Positions 39,195-49,207 of a stretch of DNA of 64,000 nt are shown piece after piece. Position 1 is the first letter of the stretch. Every line of letters starts with the position of its first letter. The stretch spans positions 44,759 to 108,758 of the forward strand of contig NZ_QHLK01000006.1 in assembly GCF_006864455.1 (NCBI RefSeq). Direction: 5' to 3'. The DNA is from Campylobacter sp. MIT 97-5078 (GTDB lineage Bacteria > Campylobacterota > Campylobacteria > Campylobacterales > Campylobacteraceae). The notes below the pieces were generated by a model. That model saw nothing but the letters and a program-made list of their open reading frames with translations, did not search any database and was not told where the DNA came from. Position numbers and translations under genes: made by a program.

Positions 39195-40190
39195 TGGTGC
39201 AAAATATAGGTTTTTTAAATGATATACAATCTATAGGGGATAATGCGACGCGTTTTAAGGCTTTGGTCGCTTTAAGAAAGCTTTATCCACAAAGCAAGAT
39301 CATCTTTTTTGGGCGTCGTTATTTTATGGATATGTTTTTTTACTCTGAAGTGGTAGATGCGTTTGTAGCGATAGATGAGCTTGTGGGGGGGGGGGGGGTT
39401 AAGTGATTTTGAACTTGATATTTTGCTTCTTGCAGGGTATAAATACGGCGATATGATCAGTCTAGCTCAAACAAGCAAGGCAAAAAGAATCATTGCTCCA
39501 GCTTATTTTCAAACTTTTTTTGCAAAGAGAGTAGAGGTATTTTTTTACAATCAACTTCGCCCTCACAGAGAAGTGTTTAAAGCTCTTGAGTTAGTAAGAA
39601 GGATCGATAAAAAACATTTTGATGAAAATATTTCAAAGATTGATTTTAAACACCTTGCTTTAAAAACCCTGCCTAAGCATAAAAGATATATTGACATACT
39701 TTTTAAAAGCTTTCAGGCTGAACAATTTAAGTTTATCGTAGGGATCAATGCTTTTGCAAATTCAGCTTATAAATTTGTCCCTCAAGATTATGCGTATTTA
39801 GCAAAGGATTTGGCACGCGAGTTTCCGCAAGTGCTTTTTGTAATGATGAGCTATGATAAAAATCTGATAGAATATAAAGAATTCGAAGAAAAAAATATCC
39901 AAATTTTTATAGGCGATAATGAGTTTTTTCATCTTATCGAGCTTACAAGTAGGCTTGATATGCTTATAAGTCCAGATACGGGCAATGTGCATATAGCTGA
40001 TATATTTAAAGTAAGCATACTTCAAACTATGAAAACGAATTTAAGACTTAAATGGGGTGGAGGAAGCTGGGGCAATGAATGTCAAATGCTTTTGTTGAAT
40101 AATAAATGGATTAAAAACTATAACAAACTTAAGTTTCGGTTTAACAAATTAGCCAAAGATATGATAGTTAGGCTTTTAGATAAAGCCTAA
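39194..40190 (+). pseudogene. GT9-family glycosyltransferase, off by a poly-G frameshift
   Basis: Two frames together encode about 331 residues and parallel the preceding GT9 gene: NDIQSIGDNATRFKALVALRKLYP at the start and MLISPDTGNVHIADI near the end. A run of 14 G (39385-39398) causes a stop three codons later. 13 G, or any count differing by three, gives VGGGGLSDFELDI and full length. Phase variation is therefore likely, with this strain's copy off. The start is GTG at 39194 or 39197, overlapping the previous stop. Confidence 0.85.
39385..39398. repeat. Poly-G (14) contingency tract in the GT9 gene
   Basis: Fourteen G in the coding strand at codon 64 or so of the glycosyltransferase gene. 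The length is well above what would be stable, so mixed tract lengths in a population are expected. Confidence 0.9.
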
Positions 40191-41437
40191 CGCTTTTTAT
40201 AGGCGATGTTTTTTTCAAATTCTTTCAAACGTTTGTATATACTTCTAAGTTCTGTGATTTTTGTCCAATTCGTGATAAAGACACTAAAAGAACTTCGCAC
40301 CTGATCAAAGGCATTATTCATCTGCATAACTATGCCAAGCCCTATAGCACCAACAAAAAGCGAAGGTGCCATGATTAAAAGTGGCACGATAACGATCATT
40401 TGTTCAAACAAAATAAGCCAAATATTAAAATACCCATAATGCAAAAAAAGCCTTCTATAGTTAAACTTAAGCCCAGTGAAAAGCTCAAGCATAGTTTCAT
40501 TTTTAGCGTAGTTTTTACGATCATCTTCTGCATAGACAAGCTCTTTTCTAAAGGCTGCTTCTGCTTTTTGATTGTTATACTCAAGTCCGGGTAGTTTTAT
40601 ACCTACAAACCACGATATAATTAAACCTCCAACAGATAACAAAAAGGCTATATATACCAAAGAACCCTCAATATCCCTTAAAATAGGCACATTCACAGAC
40701 TTGCTTAAAGCCCAAAGTATGGGGATAAAAGCGATGAGTATCATCACAGCTCGAACAAAGGCAAGTCCCAAGCTTTCAACTATCTTTGAGAAATTATAAA
40801 TATCTTCTTGAATTCTTTGAGAACTGCCCTCGATATTATCATCTTTATTTTTCCAAAAACGCAAGTATTCAAAAGTCATCGCTTCACGCCATTTAAAAGC
40901 ATATACACTTGCAAAATAGATATTAATCGTAGCAACCAAAACATAAGGTATAGCGATAAATAAAAAAATCACAATCAAAGCATAAAAATCCTCTATAGTA
41001 TAGCTTTGTTTATCTAAGCCATTTTCGCCAAAATGACTTTTTGTGAGGCTTTTGTAATACTTCATCGCTAAAGCATTTAAAAAGGTGGTGTTATCATCAT
41101 TTTCATTTTGCTTAGTTTTTTGCTCATCTTGCTTGCTTGTATCTTTTTCAAGGCTAACATTGCTTGCATTGTGTTCTTGTTTTTTATTTTCTTCATCTTG
41201 GGTAGAGTTTTTTTTGGCTTGAGTACTTTGTGAAGAAGTTGTAACTTCGTTGTTTTCATCGTTTGAATGTTTTAAAGCTTTGATTTGTGGCTTTTGCAAG
41301 ACATTGTAAAAATCTTTATACCATTCATTTATGGCAACATTAAGATTGGTTTGTACATACAGACAAAAAAGTAAAAAAAATAAGCCCAAATAAGCCCACA
41401 AAGTCCATTTTTTAGAAGCAAAAAACGCTGAAAACAT
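40187..41437 (-). CDS. SbmA/BacA-like peptide transporter with a low-complexity insert
   Basis: 416 residues. A first helix (residues 12-30) with VQTNLNVAINEWYKDFYNVLQK, then later helices and PGLEYNNQKAEAAFRKELVYAEDDR, match the SbmA/BacA family (ABC-exporter-like membrane domain without its own ATPase). This family imports proline-rich peptides and related compounds. Residues about 55-120 are a Lys/Glu/Asn/Ser/Gln-rich segment that the core family lacks. The gene is convergent with the phase-variable glycosyltransferase and overlaps it by 4 bp. Confidence 0.8.
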   Translation of the reverse strand: MFSAFFASKKWTLWAYLGLFFLLFCLYVQTNLNVAINEWYKDFYNVLQKPQIKALKHSNDENNEVTTSSQSTQAKKNSTQDEENKKQEHNASNVSLEKDTSKQDEQKTKQNENDDNTTFLNALAMKYYKSLTKSHFGENGLDKQSYTIEDFYALIVIFLFIAIPYVLVATINIYFASVYAFKWREAMTFEYLRFWKNKDDNIEGSSQRIQEDIYNFSKIVESLGLAFVRAVMILIAFIPILWALSKSVNVPILRDIEGSLVYIAFLLSVGGLIISWFVGIKLPGLEYNNQKAEAAFRKELVYAEDDRKNYAKNETMLELFTGLKFNYRRLFLHYGYFNIWLILFEQMIVIVPLLIMAPSLFVGAIGLGIVMQMNNAFDQVRSSFSVFITNWTKITELRSIYKRLKEFEKNIAYKKR

Positions 41438-41797
41438 TTTTTTCCTTAGTGTAAGAATGTAAAGTGCTATTGTAGATAAAAAAAGCTAACACATATCAAA
41501 ATTTGTATTAAAAGCGTTGATTTTGAGCATATTTTTGTGCTATTGCGTAGAGTTTATTTTTATAAAATTTTAATTTAAGAGTAAGATATAATGAGATAAA
41601 ATTAGGTTTTTGATTTAAGTTTAAAAATAATTTTAACAAAGGCACAGAATATTTTTTTAGATAATCATTTTTATTTGATATGATAAATTAGATATTTTGT
41701 ATGTTTTTATGATGATTTTTTAGACAGAGAAACATTTTTTTTGAAGATATTTTTTAATTTTTTAAATCATCTTAAAATTGTAATTAAAAATAAGCCT
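41438..41797. other. Gene-free AT-rich stretch
   Basis: Between the SbmA-like start and the sodC terminator. I see no ORF with a ribosome site, no repeat and no RNA gene; only AT-rich DNA that should hold the promoter of the SbmA-like gene. Confidence 0.5.
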
Positions 41798-41830
41798 AAC
41801 TTCAAGTAGCCTTTTAAACCACTTGAAGTT
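41798..41830 (-). terminator. Terminator of sodC
   Basis: ACTTGAAGTT and AACTTCAAGT form a 10-bp perfect stem with a 13-nt loop, 14 bp after the sodC stop. On the minus strand it is followed by AGGCTTATTTTT. Confidence 0.75.
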
Positions 41831-41843
41831 AAAATTTTTAGGA

Positions 41844-42386
41844 TTATTTAATCACACCGCAAGCCATTCTAGCTCCGCCACCGCCAAGCGCAGCTGGATG
41901 ATCGCTGTGATTGTCTCCACCAAAGTGGACCATTAAAGCATGTTTTTTGAGCTCATTTAAGTTTTTAATCTTCGGTGCTAAAACAGGATTGTTTGCGTTA
42001 CCATCTTTATCAACATAAAGTGCTGGCAAATCGCCTTTATGCCCTTTATCATCCCAAGGAAGTGAATGTCTTTCTGTTTTTTCAGGATCCCAGTGTCCCC
42101 CAGCTTTCATACCTAAGCCTTTATCAGTTGCTCCACAATCTGCGTTTTCATGCACATGAAAGCCGTGAATTCCAGGTTCTAAGCCTTTAAGTTGTGGAAA
42201 AAATGCCACTCCATAAGCTGTTTGCACAGCGATGACTTCTCCAGCGTTTTTGTTCTTTTTTTGATCTAAAACTTGCATTTTAATCACTAAATGATCCTTA
42301 ACTGATTTTGGATCAAAAACCTCAGTATTCGCAGCAAAAAGCACAGAGCTTGCCAACACAGAACCTAAAAGAATTTTTTTCATCAT
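41844..42386 (-). CDS. sodC: Periplasmic Cu,Zn superoxide dismutase
   Basis: 180 residues with a Sec signal peptide (cleavage near FAA). Copper and zinc ligands are visible in [11 protein letters not shown] (about residue 80), [15 protein letters not shown] and the C-terminal [13 protein letters not shown] with the conserved active-site Arg and the disulfide Cys. It dismutates superoxide in the periplasm. Start at ATG ATG behind AAGGAG; either may be used. Confidence 0.94.
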   Translation of the reverse strand: MMKKILLGSVLASSVLFAANTEVFDPKSVKDHLVIKMQVLDQKKNKNAGEVIAVQTAYGVAFFPQLKGLEPGIHGFHVHENADCGATDKGLGMKAGGHWDPEKTERHSLPWDDKGHKGDLPALYVDKDGNANNPVLAPKIKNLNELKKHALMVHFGGDNHSDHPAALGGGGARMACGVIK

Positions 42387-42419
42387 TTTTTCTCCTTTGA
42401 ATAATTTTAAGGTAGTTCC

Positions 42420-42425
42420 ATTATA
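42420..42425 (-). promoter_or_regulatory. Probable -10 box of sodC
   Basis: TATAAT on the minus strand about 34 bp upstream of the sodC ATG, within ATATTATAATGG. Confidence 0.45.
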
Positions 42426-42533
42426 ATATTTTTTATTAAATAGTTATTTATATTATTTATTTTTTTTAACAAAAAAATGTTTCTTTGAGTGAATTCTAAG
42501 CAAGGCTAAAACTATTTTAACACATATATGTGT

Positions 42534-43379
42534 TTATGCTTCAAACAAGCTATGCGTTGCTTCAAAAACCTTTTTTGCCACATAAGCATTATTCATAGTA
42601 TAAAGATGAATGCCACTTACTCCATTTGTGAGCAAATCAACGATTTGATCGATAGCATAAGCTATGCCAGCATCTATCATGGCTTTATCATTATGCTCGT
42701 ATTTATTGAGTATTTTTGCAAATTTAGGCGGGATTTTTGCTTTGCACATACTTGTGATTTTAAGCACTTGACGTTTGTTGGCTATGGGCATTATGCCTGC
42801 TTTAATCTCAGCTTTTATATTTGCTATATCGCAGTATTCTTTGAAGCGGTAAAAGTCTTCATTGTCAAAGAAAAGCTGGGTTAAAAGCGTGTTTGCTCCC
42901 GCATCAACCTTTTCTTTTAAGTAATGAATGTCTTCGGTGAAATTTAAAGCCTCATTATGCTTTTCAGGATAACAAGCTACATAAATTTCAAAGTCGCCTT
43001 GTTCTTTGATAAAACGCACCAAATCACTTGCATACGCAAAATCTACGCTTTTTTCCTTACCCTCGACTATATCGCCTCTTAGGGCAAGGATTTTTCGAAG
43101 TCCTCGTTTTTTGCACTCATTTAAAATACTTGTAATTTGGGCTTTATTTTGATGAATGCAAGGCAAATGCACTATGCTTGCAGTTTTATAGCGGTCTTGC
43201 ACTAAGCTTGCTATATCAAGCGTGTTTTGTGAATTGATACTTCCACCTGCACCAAAAGTAACGCTGATAAAGTCTGGCTTTAAGTCTTTGAGTTGCTCTA
43301 AAGTGGTGTAAATTTTATCTATACTATCACTTTTTCTTGGTGGAAAAATCTCAAAGGAAAAGCTTGCTTTTGCATTCAT
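42534..43379 (-). CDS. metF: 5,10-methylenetetrahydrofolate reductase
   Basis: 281 residues, FAD-dependent TIM barrel. FSFEIFPPR with the catalytic Glu is at residues 8-16, SVTFGAGG near residue 40, and LALRGD near 100. It makes 5-methyl-THF, the methyl donor for MetE encoded just upstream (12-bp gap). The pair forms an operon as in C. jejuni. Confidence 0.95.
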   Translation of the reverse strand: MNAKASFSFEIFPPRKSDSIDKIYTTLEQLKDLKPDFISVTFGAGGSINSQNTLDIASLVQDRYKTASIVHLPCIHQNKAQITSILNECKKRGLRKILALRGDIVEGKEKSVDFAYASDLVRFIKEQGDFEIYVACYPEKHNEALNFTEDIHYLKEKVDAGANTLLTQLFFDNEDFYRFKEYCDIANIKAEIKAGIMPIANKRQVLKITSMCKAKIPPKFAKILNKYEHNDKAMIDAGIAYAIDQIVDLLTNGVSGIHLYTMNNAYVAKKVFEATHSLFEA

Positions 43380-43391
43380 CTTTACTCCTTT

Positions 43392-45659
43392 TTAAAGGCT
43401 TTTTCTTATATTAAGTGTAGCTGTAACCATATTTTTAAGACTTTCTACCACTTCTTTATCGCCTCTTGTTTTAAGCCCACAATCTGGATTGATCCAAATT
43501 TGTTCTTTTGGAAGCTTTGCAAGAATTTTTTTGATCGTGTTTTCTAGCTCGCTTACACTAGGCACTCTAGGGCTGTGTATATCATATACTCCAGGTCCAA
43601 CTTGAGTTTGGAAATTTGCTGTTTTTAAGGTGTCTAAAAGCTCTAAGTTGCTTCTGCTTGCTTCAAAAGAGATCACATCAGCATCCATTGCATCAATTTC
43701 TTTGATAATATCGCTAAATTCACTATAACACATATGAGTATGAATTTGTGTTTCAGCCCTTACTCCGCTATGCACGAGGTTAAAAGCTGGTATAGCCCAG
43801 TCTAAATACTCACTATGCCAATCACTTTTTCTTAAAGGTAATTTTTCACGCAAGGCAGCTTCATCAATTTGTATGATTTTAATGCCAGCTGCTTCAAGAT
43901 CAAGCACTTCATCACGAATTGCCAAAGCAATTTGTAAGGTGCTTTCTTTAAGGCTGATATCCTCTCTTGGAAAACTCCAGTTGAGTATGGTTACAGGTCC
44001 AGTTAGCATACCTTTAACATATTTTGAGCTTTGCTCTTGAGCAAATTTACTCCATGCTACAGTGATAGGCTTAGCCCTTGAGACATCGCCCCACACAACA
44101 GGAGGTTTCACACATCTTGTGCCATAGCTTTGCACCCAGCCATTTGAGGTAAATAAAAAGCCCTCTAAGCTCTCACCAAAATACTCCACCATATCATTGC
44201 GTTCAAACTCGCCATGCACTAAAACATCAAGTCCGATTTGTTCTTGGAATTTGATACATTCTTTGATTTTGCTTTGATTAAACTCGGTATAAGTTGTGCT
44301 TGAAATTTGTGCTTTTTTAAAGTCTAGGCGGTTTTTACGCACATCAGGAGTTTGAGGAAATGAACCTATGGTTGTGGTTGGTAAAAGTGGAAGTTTTAGG
44401 GCTTCTTTTTGAATTTGTTCCCTTTCTTTAAAGGCTGGCTTTCTTGTATAATCATTTTGTGAGAGTTTAGCAAGCCTTTCTTTTACAGCTTTGTTTTCTT
44501 TATTTGTTGCTTTAGCAAAAAGGGCAGCATTTGTTTTGAAAAACTCATTTTGCTCTGGGTTTTGGCTTTCAAAGATAGCCTTAAGTTCTTTAAGTTCAGT
44601 GAGTTTTTCTTCAGCAAAGGCAAAATGCTCTAAAAACCGAGCTTCTAATTTGCTTTCGTTTTTGATGGTATAAGGGCTGTGAAGCAAAGAACAGCTTGTA
44701 TTCAAGATGACATTTTTCACCAGACTTTGGATGTTTTTAAATTTTTCTAATGTTTTTGCGTAATTGTTTTTGTAGATATTTTTGCCATTTATCAGCCCAG
44801 CAAAAAGAATTTTGCTTTCATCAAAGCCTTTTTTGATGAGGTTTAAGCTTTCTTTGCCCTCGATAAAATCAAGTCCTATAGCATCAAATTTAAGCGTATT
44901 AAGACTATCATAGACATCTCTTACATCGCCAAAATAAGTTTGCACAAGCACTTTTACACTGCCTTTTTTAGCTAAAAGTGTGTTATAAAACTCTTCAAAT
45001 AAAGCAATATCAGTCTTAGTTAAATCATACACCAAATAAGGTTCATCAAATTGCACCCATTGAACCTCTTTTTCATTCAGTTTGTTTAAAAACTTAGCAT
45101 AGGCTAGCACAAGCTTTTCTTTAGCTTCAGCTTGAGTATTTTTGTTGCTAAAATTAATAAGTTTGAAAAAGGTAAAAATTCCACTAATAACAACCTTAGC
45201 TTCTATGCCAAATTCTTTGGCTTCATCGTATTCTTTAAAAGGCTTGTCGCCTACTAAGGCTATATTTTGAGCATCATCACATTCTGGCACGAGGTAGTGA
45301 TAGTTGGTGTTAAACCATTTTTTCATTGCCAAAGCTGTAGTATCGCCATTTGCTCCTTGATAGCCACGAGCTTGGGCAAAATACTCATCTAAAGTATCTA
45401 AATTCAAAGCCTTATAACGTTTTGCCACGACATTAAAAAGCACGGCTGTATCAAGGATATTATCATAAAATGAAAAATCATTACATGAGATAAAATCTAT
45501 CCCAGCGTCTTTTTGGCTTTGCCAATGCCTTTTACGCAACTCTTTTGCAAGGCTTATTAGCTCTTCTTTTGAGTTTTGTTTTTTGAAGTATTTTTCTACT
45601 CCAAATTTAAGCTCTCTTAAAGCACCTATTCTTGGGTAAGAAATAACCGAATTTTGCAT
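43392..45659 (-). CDS. metE: Cobalamin-independent methionine synthase
   Basis: 755 residues. The N-terminal half begins SYPRIGALRELK. The C-terminal catalytic half has TIGSFPQTPDVR and the zinc ligands in HTHMCYSEF (about residue 635) and NPDCGLKTR (about 720). It transfers a methyl group from methyl-THF-polyglutamate to homocysteine. Cotranscribed with metF. Confidence 0.96.
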   Translation of the reverse strand: MQNSVISYPRIGALRELKFGVEKYFKKQNSKEELISLAKELRKRHWQSQKDAGIDFISCNDFSFYDNILDTAVLFNVVAKRYKALNLDTLDEYFAQARGYQGANGDTTALAMKKWFNTNYHYLVPECDDAQNIALVGDKPFKEYDEAKEFGIEAKVVISGIFTFFKLINFSNKNTQAEAKEKLVLAYAKFLNKLNEKEVQWVQFDEPYLVYDLTKTDIALFEEFYNTLLAKKGSVKVLVQTYFGDVRDVYDSLNTLKFDAIGLDFIEGKESLNLIKKGFDESKILFAGLINGKNIYKNNYAKTLEKFKNIQSLVKNVILNTSCSLLHSPYTIKNESKLEARFLEHFAFAEEKLTELKELKAIFESQNPEQNEFFKTNAALFAKATNKENKAVKERLAKLSQNDYTRKPAFKEREQIQKEALKLPLLPTTTIGSFPQTPDVRKNRLDFKKAQISSTTYTEFNQSKIKECIKFQEQIGLDVLVHGEFERNDMVEYFGESLEGFLFTSNGWVQSYGTRCVKPPVVWGDVSRAKPITVAWSKFAQEQSSKYVKGMLTGPVTILNWSFPREDISLKESTLQIALAIRDEVLDLEAAGIKIIQIDEAALREKLPLRKSDWHSEYLDWAIPAFNLVHSGVRAETQIHTHMCYSEFSDIIKEIDAMDADVISFEASRSNLELLDTLKTANFQTQVGPGVYDIHSPRVPSVSELENTIKKILAKLPKEQIWINPDCGLKTRGDKEVVESLKNMVTATLNIRKSL

Positions 45660-45692
45660 ATTTTTCCTTTCAAAAAATAAAATTATAAACTA

Positions 45693-45716
45693 TTAAGGCT
45701 TAAATTTAAGCCTTAA
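45693..45716. terminator. 24-bp perfect palindrome between the monooxygenase operon and metE
   Basis: TTAAGGCTTAAA directly followed by its reverse complement. It lies after the stop of the flavin monooxygenase gene (45806) and upstream of metE, both on the minus strand. It could be a terminator (an AT-rich T run follows) or an operator for metE. Confidence 0.5.
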
Positions 45717-45805
45717 AGACATATTTTTGTTCTTGAATTTATCAAAAGCTTTAAAAAATTAAATTTTATTTGATAAATAAAAAACAACAGCTATTTTAAA
45801 ATCCT

Positions 45806-46816
45806 TTAAAATAGTTCATGAGCGATTTTTTTAAGCTCTTCTTTCATATTTGCACACTGAATAATCAAAAGATCAACGCCCGCTTCTTCAAATTCTTTGA
45901 TTTTTGCTCTTACTTGTTGTGCTGTGCCGATTAAATTTGCACGCAAGCCGCGATTTGAAACGCTGTATTCTGCCTTTGAAAGCTCTACATTTAAGTTTGA
46001 ATTTGAAGTAAAATCCTGATATGAATTCGCATATACATCCTCATTTTTAATTGTTGTAATCCTTTTAAGTTCTGCTAAAGCCTCCTCTTGAGTGTTTTTG
46101 ATGATGATATAAGCAGCCATGCCAAAGCCTTTAAATTCGCCCAAACCTGCTTTAGCACGCCTTGCTTTCATATCTTTTATTTTTGCTTTTATCTCACTTG
46201 GTGTGCCTCCATGCATGAGATAAAAGTCTGCAAATTGCGTAATGGCATTGCGTCCTGTTTCACTTTCTCCACCTGCATAAATGAGAGGCTTTGTGCTTGG
46301 TTTTGGCTCATTATAAGAATCTTTAAATTCAAAATACTTGCCCTTAAAACTAAAAGGACTTTGACTCCAAAAGCCTTTTAAAATTTGAGCATATTCACTT
46401 AAAAAGGTATATCTATCATCATGAGCTTTAAAATCAATGCCAAATTGCCTTGCTTCTTCTTCCCACCACGCTGAAACAAGGTTTATACTAAAGCGATGAT
46501 TTGAAATTTGAGCTAAAGTAGCAAGTTCTTTTGCTGTAATAGCTACTTGGTGGTATTGCGGACGAAGTGCAACTAGAATTTCAATCTTTTGTGTAATGCT
46601 AGCTAGAGCTGTAGCTACAGCCCAAGCATCAAGACAAGGGGCTTTGTGTCCTTTAATATCATTTAAATAAAGCTCTGGCACCAAAGTAAGGCTATATCCT
46701 AGCTTTTCAGCCTTTAGGGTCAAATCCTTAATATACTCCCAAGAACACTGCGTTGTATCATCATCAACATTTCTAAGCCATGAGCCAAAAACTGGACTCC
46801 AGTATCCAAATTTCAT
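45806..46816 (-). CDS. Luciferase-like flavin monooxygenase (SfnG/SsuD type)
   Basis: 336 residues, bacterial luciferase-like fold. Motifs NLVSAWWEEEARQFG (about 112-126), ALRPQYHQVAITAKELATL and YAGGESETGR (about 180-189) are those of FMNH2-dependent alkanesulfonate/dimethylsulfone monooxygenases. It would release sulfite from organosulfur compounds in the cytoplasm. It needs an external flavin reductase, which is not in this window. The start overlaps the ATP-grasp gene by 4 bp. Confidence 0.8.
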   Translation of the reverse strand: MKFGYWSPVFGSWLRNVDDDTTQCSWEYIKDLTLKAEKLGYSLTLVPELYLNDIKGHKAPCLDAWAVATALASITQKIEILVALRPQYHQVAITAKELATLAQISNHRFSINLVSAWWEEEARQFGIDFKAHDDRYTFLSEYAQILKGFWSQSPFSFKGKYFEFKDSYNEPKPSTKPLIYAGGESETGRNAITQFADFYLMHGGTPSEIKAKIKDMKARRAKAGLGEFKGFGMAAYIIIKNTQEEALAELKRITTIKNEDVYANSYQDFTSNSNLNVELSKAEYSVSNRGLRANLIGTAQQVRAKIKEFEEAGVDLLIIQCANMKEELKKIAHELF

Positions 46817-47805
46817 TTTAACTCCTTTTTAAGTTCATTGTGCAAAAACTGCACTAGAGTATCAAGTGCGCCTTTTTCTCCTTTTTGACGCAAGTCTTGC
46901 TCTATTTTTTCATTGTAATTGGTGTTTGTGTTGATATCATATACCACGCATTCATTTTGCGGTGTTTCTATGAATTCAACTCCAGCTACTTCTATGCTGT
47001 GGAGCTTTAAAAAAGCTTCAAGTTCCTTGATAAGAGGCGTATTGGCGTATATATCTTTTCTAAGGCTGAATTTTTCATTTGAGCCTAGTTCGCATGTTGC
47101 GTTTGCAAATTCGGGTAATTGTTTTTGATTTTCAAGTTCGCAAGATTGAGCTGGACAAAGCTTAAAACTGCCTCCACTTGTATCAACCCTTAAAGCATAA
47201 TGAAAACTCGAGCCTATGAATTCAAGCCTTGTGATTGAAAAATCTTTGCTTTGAATATATTCTTGAATCAAAGTGATACCATCAACCGCAGGTTCAAATT
47301 CGCTTGAGTGTATATATGCCTCAAAATCTTTCAAACTCTCAAAACGCCTTACCCCAAGCCCTTTTCCGCCTTGATTGTGTTTTGTGATAAAAGGTGTTTG
47401 AAAGTTTTTTGCAACTTCAAGCAAATCTTCTTTTCCAAATACTGCTTGAGTTTTTGGCGTTTTAAAGCCAAATTTCTCTAAGGCGAGGTATTGAGCAACT
47501 TTGCTTACTTCAAGTTCAAGCACATGAATAGGGTTGATTATCCTTGCGTTGTAGCGTTTAAGCCAGCTTAATATAGCTCTTGCATACTCTTTTGCAAAAA
47601 AATGATCTCTTGTGTGACTTGAAGCACTAAAACGAGAAAAAAATACCCCTTTTGGTGGCTTTTTGTTAAGATCAATGCTACCTTGCGTGAGAGGAATTTC
47701 GCCAAATTCAACACCAGCTCTTTTAAATGCCTCTCTAAGAGGAATGAGCCACTCTTCATTTTCATGCAGGATATAAATTCCTTCTTTTAAATCATTATAA
47801 AGCAT
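46813..47805 (-). CDS. ATP-grasp ligase (RimK-like)
   Basis: 330 residues. The ATP-grasp core is seen: TPFITKHNQGGKGLGVRR (about 135-152, nucleotide loop), TLIQEYIQ, and YDINTNTNYNEK (about 290-301) as the Mg-binding motif. The family joins a carboxylate to an amine or thiol. Lying between two organosulfur monooxygenase genes with start/stop overlaps on both sides, it probably acts in the same pathway, but the substrate is unknown. I know of no standard assignment for this combination. Confidence 0.72.
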   Translation of the reverse strand: MLYNDLKEGIYILHENEEWLIPLREAFKRAGVEFGEIPLTQGSIDLNKKPPKGVFFSRFSASSHTRDHFFAKEYARAILSWLKRYNARIINPIHVLELEVSKVAQYLALEKFGFKTPKTQAVFGKEDLLEVAKNFQTPFITKHNQGGKGLGVRRFESLKDFEAYIHSSEFEPAVDGITLIQEYIQSKDFSITRLEFIGSSFHYALRVDTSGGSFKLCPAQSCELENQKQLPEFANATCELGSNEKFSLRKDIYANTPLIKELEAFLKLHSIEVAGVEFIETPQNECVVYDINTNTNYNEKIEQDLRQKGEKGALDTLVQFLHNELKKELK

Positions 47806-49187
47806 TAATTATCCTTTATTCTATATGAGTTTGCGATGTGCTTTTCATCAAGCCTATCGCCCTTGCCAAAGAGTTTATTCCTAAGGCTTCCACTTTGGTA
47901 TTCTAATTTATAAGAACCTCTTTTTTGAAGTTCAGGCACAATGAACTCAACCACATCTTCAAAAGTTCCCGGCGTGGTTGCATAAGCTAGGTTAAAGCCA
48001 TCTGCGTCGCTGTATTCTACAAGTCTTTCAAGTTCAGTCGCGACTTCTTTAGCCCCACCTATGATTTTTTGTCCTAAGGCTCCAATGCCTGCTACTTTTA
48101 TGAGTTCTCTTAAGGTCCAGTCCTTACCCTCATCGGTTCTACTTTTTGCAAATTCTTCTACCTTGCCTAAAATCGCGTTTGATTGTATGCTACTTAGTTT
48201 ATCATCAAGGGCGTATTTGCCAAGATTTTCTCCAAGCCAACCAGAATTTAGCACCAAAGAGCCTTCCTCGCTGACATAGCTTAGTAAGTCTTTATACTTT
48301 GCTTGAGCTAAGGCGTCTGTTTTGTCAGTGATGATAGTAGCTAGCACATAAATTTTTGCACTATAAGGATCGCGTCCTGCTTTTACAAGAGCTTCACGCA
48401 CTTGTTTAACGGCTGTTTTGGTATATTCTTTAGCTATAGGAGCGATGAAAATAGCTTCAGCGTGTTTTGCAGCAAATTCAAGCCCTCTTGGGCTATTGCC
48501 TGCTTGAAAAAGCACAGGTGTTCTTTGAAGGCTTGGCTCACAAATATGAAATCCGGGCACTTCAAAATACTTGCCCTTGTGCTTTATAGCATGAATCTTA
48601 CTTGGATCAGCAAAAATGCCATTTTTTTCATCTAAAATCACCGCATCATCTTCCCAAGAGCCTTCCAGTAGTTTATAAATCACTTCCATATACTCATCAG
48701 CCAAAGCATATCTTTCATCATGAGGTAGTTCTTTTTCGCCTAAATTTGCATTTGCACTTGGTAAATAGCCTGCTACGATGTTCCAACCTACGCGTCCTTT
48801 GGTAAGATGATCTAAAGTCGAAAGTCTTCTAGCAAAAGGAAAAGGCTGTTCAAAGGCAACTCCAGCGGTAATGCCAAAGCCTAAATTTTGCGTAACGCCT
48901 GCACCTATGGCAGCAAGTTGAATAGGATCATTTACCGGAGTTTGCACCGCTCCTCTTAAAGCTGCATCAGCTGAATTATTATAAATATCATAAACGCCTA
49001 AAACATCGGCTATGAAAATAGCATCAAATAGCCCTTTTTCAGCAATTTTAGCTATATTTTGCCAATATTCAATATCCTTATATCTTAAAGCCTCATCATT
49101 TGGATACCTCCAAAGTCCAGCACTTAAATGAGTGATACAATTCATTTCAAAGGCGTTAAAATGGATTTGTCTTTTATTTTTGCTCAT
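47805..49187 (-). CDS. NtaA/SnaA/DszA-family flavin monooxygenase
   Basis: 460 residues. Features of the family are HLSAGLWRYP, FDAIFIADVLGVYD, VGWNIVAGYLPSANANLG (about 130-148) and VLFQAGNSPRGLEFAAKHAEAIF. These are FMNH2-dependent enzymes that oxidise N- or S-containing compounds such as nitrilotriacetate or dibenzothiophene sulfone. First complete gene of the presumed sulfur operon. The stop shares one base with the ATP-grasp start. Confidence 0.82.
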   Translation of the reverse strand: MSKNKRQIHFNAFEMNCITHLSAGLWRYPNDEALRYKDIEYWQNIAKIAEKGLFDAIFIADVLGVYDIYNNSADAALRGAVQTPVNDPIQLAAIGAGVTQNLGFGITAGVAFEQPFPFARRLSTLDHLTKGRVGWNIVAGYLPSANANLGEKELPHDERYALADEYMEVIYKLLEGSWEDDAVILDEKNGIFADPSKIHAIKHKGKYFEVPGFHICEPSLQRTPVLFQAGNSPRGLEFAAKHAEAIFIAPIAKEYTKTAVKQVREALVKAGRDPYSAKIYVLATIITDKTDALAQAKYKDLLSYVSEEGSLVLNSGWLGENLGKYALDDKLSSIQSNAILGKVEEFAKSRTDEGKDWTLRELIKVAGIGALGQKIIGGAKEVATELERLVEYSDADGFNLAYATTPGTFEDVVEFIVPELQKRGSYKLEYQSGSLRNKLFGKGDRLDEKHIANSYRIKDN

Positions 49188-49207
49188 TATTATTCCTTTG
49201 ATATGAT

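Noticed and set aside
41438..41797. Possible small RNA between the SbmA-like gene and sodC
   Set aside because: No promoter-terminator pair in a consistent orientation could be seen apart from the sodC terminator.
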